64,000 bases of DNA. Source: SUG1106 sp051883095. GTDB lineage: Bacteria > Bacillota > Clostridia > Peptostreptococcales > Anaerovoracaceae. The notes beneath the pieces were generated by a model that saw only the letters and a list, made by a program, of their open reading frames with translations, had not been told where the DNA came from and did not search any database. This document shows positions 60,409-64,000 of the stretch, piece by piece. The stretch lies in assembly GCA_051883095.1 (NCBI GenBank), contig JBJETB010000094.1, forward strand, positions 43,138 to 107,137. The letters are read 5' to 3'. How positions within the stretch are numbered: the first letter of the stretch is position 1; each line of letters opens with the position of its first letter. The position numbers and the translations under genes were made by a program.

Positions 60409-60838
60409 GTTCGTCCTCATCATCATCTGCAGTAGGATCATAGCCTTCAAGAGCTGCATAAGTCTTGCCGTTCTTCTGAGCATAATCGTAAATTGCATTC
60501 TTAATGGCTCTGTCCGCCAGAACAGAACAGTGAACCTTTACAGGAGGAAGACCGCCCAGCTCGTCGATAATCTGTTTGTTGGTAACCTCGAGAGCTTCTT
60601 CAACAGTCTTTCCTATAATCATTGATGTAGCCATGCTGGAGGATGCAATAGCTGAACCGCAGCCGAAGGTCTTGAACTTTGCATCTGTAATAACATCTTT
60701 TTCAACCTTTATCTGAATCTGCATCATGTCTCCGCACACAGGGCTTCCGTAAATACCTGTGCCATCAGGGTTTTCCATCTCTCCTACATTTTTAGGATTA
60801 AGAAAATGATCCATTACAATATCGTTATATAATGCCAT
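60389..60838 (-). CDS. nifU: NifU/IscU-type Fe-S cluster scaffold
   Basis: The 149-residue scaffold has the three conserved Cys: PVCGD near 34, GCGSAIASSS near 60 and KVHCSVLAD near 103, with Asp in CGDMM. A C-terminal acidic tail of about 18 residues (TADDDEDEHGAVEE) follows; it is unusual in length but common in clostridial NifU-like proteins. It receives sulfur from NifS and builds [2Fe-2S]/[4Fe-4S] clusters, relevant to the Fe-S-rich complex at 17103-22866. It starts 5 bp after nifS. Confidence 0.93.
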   Translation of the reverse strand: MALYNDIVMDHFLNPKNVGEMENPDGTGIYGSPVCGDMMQIQIKVEKDVITDAKFKTFGCGSAIASSSMATSMIIGKTVEEALEVTNKQIIDELGGLPPVKVHCSVLADRAIKNAIYDYAQKNGKTYAALEGYDPTADDDEDEHGAVEE

Positions 60839-60843
60839 ATATA

Positions 60844-62013
60844 TTACCAGCCTTTCTTTTCATTAATCGGTGACAGCTCTCTGAGCCTTGTAACAATAGT
60901 CTTAAGTGCATCGACAACATAGTCGATATCCTCTTTTGTTGTAAAATCTCCAACGGTAAATCTTACAGTACCGTGTATCATCTCAACAGGAACTCCTAGA
61001 GCAGTCAGAACATGAGACGGCTCCAGTGACTTGGATGAGCAGGCTGAACCTGTAGATACACTTATTCCGAACTGATTGAGCAGAAGCAGAATGCTTTCGC
61101 CTTCGATATATTTAAAAGTAATGTTTGCATTGCCCGGATGACGTCCGTCCATGGTTCCGTTAAGAATTGTATCCGGTATTTCCTTGAGTATTCTGTCAAC
61201 CAGATAGTCTCTCAGACTGCTGCAATGCTTTACATGTTCTTCAAAATTAGTCTTGGCAAGCTCTGCAGCCTTACCGAAGCCTACGATGCCTGTAAGGTTT
61301 TCAGTACCGGCTCTTCTGCCTGATTCCTGAGCTCCGCCGTGAAGATAATTGGATATTTTAAGACCTTTTCTGATAAAGAGTGCTCCCTCTCCCTTAGGTC
61401 CGTAAATCTTGTGTGAAGACATGCTCATAAGGTCCACACCCAGATCTTTCACATCAATTGAAACATTTCCCAGAGCCTGTACAGCATCTGTATGGAAGAT
61501 TATCTTATGAGCCTTTGCGATTTCAGCAATTTTCTTAATAGGCTGAACAGTTCCTATTTCGTTGTTCACCATCATCACACTTATGAGGATGGTCTCATCG
61601 GTAATGGAATTCTCAAGCTGCTCCAGGTCAACCCTTCCTTCTTTGTCTATGTCAAGATAAGTAACCTCAAAGCCCTGTTTTTCCAGGAAAGCACATGAGT
61701 GAAGCATTGCATGATGCTCAATTTTAGTTGTAATGATGTGGTTTCCCTTTTCTCTAAGTTTGTCACATACCCCAAAAACAGCCCAGTTGTCTGCTTCTGT
61801 ACCGCCTGCTGTGAAGAAAACTTCTCTCGGCTCGGCATTTATAAGTGCAGCCACCTGCTCTCTGGCATGTGTCACTGCATCCTTGGCCTCAAGGCCTTTA
61901 TCATATAAACTCGATGGATTACCGAATTTTTCTGTAAAATAAGGAATCATTTCTTTTAAGACTTCTTCTTTAACCGGAGTCGTAGCCGAATAGTCTAAAT
62001 ATACGTTTCTCAT
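60844..62013 (-). CDS. nifS: Cysteine desulfurase NifS/IscS
   Basis: The 389-residue PLP enzyme releases sulfur from cysteine for Fe-S clusters and thiolation. It starts NVYLDYSATTPVKEEVLKEM, has the PLP-lysine motif SMSSHKIYGPKGEGALF near 202 and the mobile catalytic Cys in STGSACSSKSLEPSHVL near 327, followed by a C-terminal domain. AAAGGAG lies 10 bp before the ATG, downstream of an extended -10 promoter. No IscR regulator is present. Confidence 0.95.
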   Translation of the reverse strand: MRNVYLDYSATTPVKEEVLKEMIPYFTEKFGNPSSLYDKGLEAKDAVTHAREQVAALINAEPREVFFTAGGTEADNWAVFGVCDKLREKGNHIITTKIEHHAMLHSCAFLEKQGFEVTYLDIDKEGRVDLEQLENSITDETILISVMMVNNEIGTVQPIKKIAEIAKAHKIIFHTDAVQALGNVSIDVKDLGVDLMSMSSHKIYGPKGEGALFIRKGLKISNYLHGGAQESGRRAGTENLTGIVGFGKAAELAKTNFEEHVKHCSSLRDYLVDRILKEIPDTILNGTMDGRHPGNANITFKYIEGESILLLLNQFGISVSTGSACSSKSLEPSHVLTALGVPVEMIHGTVRFTVGDFTTKEDIDYVVDALKTIVTRLRELSPINEKKGW

Positions 62014-62048
62014 ATAATTACTCCTTTGATTTTAAAATCGACCCTTAC

Positions 62049-62057
62049 ATTATACCA
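62049..62057 (-). promoter_or_regulatory. Extended -10 promoter of the nifS operon
   Basis: On the minus strand TGGTATAAT gives a perfect -10 (62049-62054) with an extended TG. A -35 of good quality is absent (TTTAAA at 16 bp). It is about 35 bp before the nifS ATG. Confidence 0.6.
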
Positions 62058-62085
62058 AAAAATCACCTTTTTTAAACAGAAAGCA

Positions 62086-62529
62086 CTAAAAAAATTGTAC
62101 AAGTTTATATGATTTTTCACATTTTTCTGCTATTACACTATATATTCCTTCTATATATTCTTCTCCGCCATTGCCGAAAACTTTCCAGACTACTGTAACT
62201 ACAGCACAAATCAGAGTATCATCCATTTCTGTTATTTCCACCTTCGTTATTTTGTAGTCCGTAATCTCCTCAATATCCGTCTGAAAAAATGACTTCATCG
62301 ATTCCAGATCCTCCTCCAGAAGCCTTCCTTTTTCAATTTTTTCTATCCTTTCAGCAGCTTCCTTGTAAAGAATATGTCCCCCGAAATACTCGTTCATTAC
62401 ATCTGTCCGCTGAGTAACAAGCATTGAAATCTCCGATTCAGGTCCTGAACCTGATGCCATAACAGTGGAAAGCAGCAGCACAATTAAAAATATGGCCGGC
62501 TTCTTGATCAGGTGTTTTATAGGTTTCAT
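62086..62529 (-). CDS. Secreted or membrane-anchored protein of unknown function
   Basis: This 147-residue protein has a hydrophobic N-terminal segment (about 12-26) ending in VMASGSG, without a Cys, so it is a type I signal peptide or an anchor. The rest is a mixed alpha/beta domain with RTDVMNEYFGG and EEYIEGIYSVIAEKC, in the style of small NTF2-like extracytoplasmic proteins. No family is recognised. GGGGG lies about 7 bp before the ATG. It is the last gene before the nifS promoter; a terminator precedes its upstream neighbour. Confidence 0.65.
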   Translation of the reverse strand: MKPIKHLIKKPAIFLIVLLLSTVMASGSGPESEISMLVTQRTDVMNEYFGGHILYKEAAERIEKIEKGRLLEEDLESMKSFFQTDIEEITDYKITKVEITEMDDTLICAVVTVVWKVFGNGGEEYIEGIYSVIAEKCEKSYKLVQFF

Positions 62530-62567
62530 TTTTTTGTCCCCCTTTTACACCTAGAATATATAACAAA

Positions 62568-62599
62568 AGACCCGAGAAATTTGTCAAAATCCCGGGTCT
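62568..62599 (-). terminator. Rho-independent terminator after the DUF896 gene
   Basis: On the minus strand, AGACCCGGG (62591-62599) pairs with CTCGGGTCT (62568-62576), about eight pairs, around a 14-base loop and followed by TTTGTT. It lies 16 bp after the DUF896 stop. Confidence 0.75.
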
Positions 62600-62615
62600 G
62601 GCAGTCTTATTTTTT

Positions 62616-62873
62616 TCAGTTCAGTCTGTTTTCACTTTCAGAAAGAGTTTCTTCCAGTTCTTCCACCTCTTCTTCAATCTTTTCAACTTCTTTTTTATCT
62701 TCGTCTACAACCTCTATCATTTCAAGCTGAGCCTTAAGATTTGCCTTAAAAGCATCGATGTATGCTCTGTACAGCACCTTCTGTTCAGCGGCTTCCTCTT
62801 CAGAAAGGCCCTCTGTTTTTTTCTTCTTTGCAAGCTCATTTATTCTGTCAATCATTTCCTGTGTTATTGCCAT
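62616..62873 (-). CDS. DUF896/UPF0291-family protein with acidic coiled tail
   Basis: The 85-residue protein begins with the DUF896 core AITQEMIDRINELAKKKKTEGLS and EEAAEQKVLYRAYIDAFKANLKAQLE. YnzC-type members are about 75 residues and uncharacterised. Here the tail after residue 57 is strongly acidic (EDKKEVEKIEEEVEELEETLSES) and probably a coiled coil. The ATG at 62873 is supported by GGAGG 8 bp upstream; a longer frame to 62936 overlaps spo0A and is unsupported. Function unknown. Confidence 0.85.
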   Translation of the reverse strand: MAITQEMIDRINELAKKKKTEGLSEEEAAEQKVLYRAYIDAFKANLKAQLEMIEVVDEDKKEVEKIEEEVEELEETLSESENRLN

Positions 62874-62929
62874 GATATTACCTCCAATCACAGATACAAG
62901 TATATCATAAACCGGAGATTTTTCAAGAA

Positions 62930-63739
62930 CTAGCACACCTTTCTCTCAAGTCTGAGCTTGTCAGCGATTATGGCGATGAATTCCGAGTTTGTAGGCTTTC
63001 CCTTGTCGTTCTGTACAGTGTAACCAAAAAGGGCATCCAGCGTTTCAAGCTTTCCACGGTTCCATGCCAGCTCAATAGCATGTCTTATTGCCCTTTCAAC
63101 TCTGCTGGGAGTAGTGTTGTTCATCGAAGCTACTGTAGGGTATAATTCCTTTGTTACTGCACCTAAAAGATCCATGTTTGCCACTACCAGCGAAATGGCA
63201 TCTCTCAGATACTGATAGCCTTTAATATGAGCCGGAACACCTACTTCATGTATTAGATTTGTTATATCTATTTCCAGGTCATTGTTAAGTAATGAGTCGC
63301 GAAGCACCAGCGACCTTTTAAGATTCGCCTGCTCCTGTGAAGGCATGACCACTTCGGCGGCAGCGCTGTCAAGCTGGTTTATTCGTTTTATCAGCAGATT
63401 CATATTAACAGGCTTGACAAGATAATACTGAGCGCCCAGCGTCATGGCTTTCTGAATAATCGAATCCTGTCCTATTGCAGAGGTCATAATGACACGAGGG
63501 TAGTTTGCAAGCTGCACACTGTTCAGTGTTTCCAGAACACCGAATCCATCCATGTGCGGCATGATGAGGTCCAGGATGAGGATGTCCGGACACTGGCCTG
63601 CCTTTATTTCTTCCATGGCTTCCAGACCATCGTTGGCAGTAAAAAGTACCTCCATGTTTTCCTGTGATGAAAGATTCTCTGAAACAACATCACAAAAATC
63701 CCTGTTGTCATCGACAATGCCGATTCTGATTTTTTTCAT
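62930..63739 (-). CDS. spo0A: Sporulation master regulator Spo0A
   Basis: Spo0A controls entry into sporulation. The 269 residues contain a receiver domain with the acidic triad (IVDDNRDF, phospho-Asp in LILDLIMPHMDG near residue 56, and Lys in YLVKPVNM near 108) and the DNA-binding C-terminal domain (LIHEVGVPAHIKGYQYLRDAI, TPSRVERAIRHAIELAWNRG). All key residues look intact. GGAGG lies 8 bp before the ATG. Its neighbour upstream is spoIVB, as in Bacillus and Clostridium; the gene is the first after a gap of 124 bp that contains a promoter. Confidence 0.96.
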   Translation of the reverse strand: MKKIRIGIVDDNRDFCDVVSENLSSQENMEVLFTANDGLEAMEEIKAGQCPDILILDLIMPHMDGFGVLETLNSVQLANYPRVIMTSAIGQDSIIQKAMTLGAQYYLVKPVNMNLLIKRINQLDSAAAEVVMPSQEQANLKRSLVLRDSLLNNDLEIDITNLIHEVGVPAHIKGYQYLRDAISLVVANMDLLGAVTKELYPTVASMNNTTPSRVERAIRHAIELAWNRGKLETLDALFGYTVQNDKGKPTNSEFIAIIADKLRLERKVC

Positions 63740-63804
63740 TTTATCCTCCTATACACACCACTTGCCTTAATAGGCTTTTTCTATACATACTAATTTTACT
63801 ATAT

Positions 63805-63833
63805 TTATTATATTAATTAAATAGCATTGTAAA
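63805..63833 (-). promoter_or_regulatory. Putative promoter of spo0A
   Basis: On the minus strand TTTACA (63828-63833) and TAATAA (63805-63810) are 17 bp apart, about 60 bp before the ATG. The region is very AT-rich, so other hexamers nearby are possible, including a sigma-H-type site. Confidence 0.4.
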
Positions 63834-63863
63834 CAGATTTTGTTAAAATATACTTATATTATG

Positions 63864-64000
63864 CTAATTATGTGTTAAGTTTTCTCCTTCTTCTACCATC
63901 CATTCGACAAATATGCCGTAGCCTTTTGTCGGATTGTTAACAAATACATGGGTAATTGCACCTACAAGGCGGTTATTCTGAATTATTGGACTGCCGCTCA
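63864..64000 (-). CDS. spoIVB: SpoIVB peptidase, C-terminal fragment
   Basis: Only the last 45 codons, to the TAG at 63864-63866, are inside the window; the gene enters from the right edge. The fragment contains SGSP, which holds the catalytic Ser of this trypsin-like peptidase, then GAITHVFVNNPTKGYGIFVEWM, matching the SpoIVB C-terminus. SpoIVB is a forespore protein that cleaves SpoIVFA and so activates sigma-K. It sits 124 bp before spo0A, the usual spoIVB-spo0A pair. Confidence 0.9.
   Translation of the reverse strand, partial: SGSPIIQNNRLVGAITHVFVNNPTKGYGIFVEWMVEEGENLTHN
63903..63909 (-). promoter_or_regulatory. Perfect Spo0A box candidate
   Basis: TGTCGAA, the exact 0A-box heptamer, lies on the minus strand at 63903-63909, about 164 bp before the spo0A ATG and inside the 3' end of spoIVB. 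Autoregulation of spo0A is known in Bacillus. The heptamer also encodes the conserved Val-Glu of the SpoIVB C-terminus, so chance cannot be excluded. Confidence 0.35.

Noticed and set aside
60409..60498. Upstream extension of mnmA
   Set aside because: Codons 1-30 of the long frame read through nifU sequence in another frame and match no thiouridylase; ATG at 60408 has a site.
1..64000. tRNA or rRNA genes
   Set aside because: All intergenic gaps were read by eye and none holds a TTCGAATC-type T-loop or cloverleaf; no rRNA-like stretch is present. A tRNAscan run would settle it.

Overview
The window is chromosomal DNA of an anaerobic, endospore-forming Firmicute of the class Clostridia. The evidence is spo0A, spoIVB and a complete spoIIIA operon, Gram-positive housekeeping families (RNase J, IreB, YqeK, RsfS, HemZ, YlbF), lipoproteins and a sortase-type wall protein, and a flavin/iron-sulfur NADH oxidoreductase operon of the kind used by fermenting anaerobes. 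The genus cannot be fixed from the sequence alone; a peptide or amino-acid fermenting lineage such as Clostridiales Family XIII (Anaerovoracaceae) is a weak inference.

Layout. 1-12053 (+): a dense, often overlapping run with the 3' end of a RelA/SpoT gene, dtd, an MBL hydrolase, hemZ, hisS, aspS, nadD, yqeK, rsfS, leuS, RNase J and a YlbF-family gene: translation fidelity, aminoacylation, NAD synthesis and RNA turnover. 12057-16982 (+): efp with its own promoter and terminator, then mltG, trmR, trhP and a CNNM/CBS membrane protein. 16999-22958 (+): a strongly codon-biased three-gene operon (NuoE-like, NuoF-like, and a 1153-residue fusion of ferredoxin, GltD/NfnB-like and NuoG-like parts), probably a cytosolic electron-bifurcating or transhydrogenating complex. 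22959-28750 (+): the accessory region, with a phased array of GTTGT/ACAAC dyads, a GNAT acetyltransferase, an XRE regulator with a zinc ribbon, a 24-residue lipoprotein, a decayed cyclase gene and a large repeat-bearing wall-anchored protein. 28756-29943 (-): an M20 amidohydrolase. 30009-41028 (+): spoIIIAA-AH behind a sigma-E-like promoter, then asp23-like, nusB, a Kae1-like gene, xseA, xseB, ispA, dxs and tlyA. 41061-50890 (+): an aminotransferase, mutS, mutL, miaA, a tyrosine recombinase, a methionine gamma-lyase family gene and a VTT membrane protein. 50930-53095 (+): a membrane-spanning XRE regulator, a YneA-like SOS division inhibitor behind three LexA-type boxes, and a small zinc-ribbon protein. 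53164-64000 (-): lipoprotein, ruvX, ireB, alaS, cardiolipin synthase, small membrane protein, GIY-YIG protein, mnmA, nifU, nifS, a secreted protein, a DUF896 protein, spo0A and the end of spoIVB.

How the genes fit together. NifS, NifU and MnmA form a sulfur relay to tRNA wobble thiolation and Fe-S assembly, complementing TrmR/TrhP and MiaA, which also modify anticodon loops; the redox operon is a large consumer of Fe-S clusters. The Bacillus-type blocks spoIIIA-asp23-nusB-xseAB-ispA-dxs-tlyA-(recN)-spoIVB-spo0A and alaS-ireB-ruvX-mltG-trmR-trhP are each present but broken, with their halves on opposite strands. The most unusual items are the helically phased dyad array at 23011-23265, the fusion subunit whose molybdopterin-type domain lacks a catalytic Cys/Sec, a SpoIIIA complex with very short AF and AG subunits, and the 24-residue lipoprotein. 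I saw no tRNA, rRNA, CRISPR array, T-box or insertion sequence.
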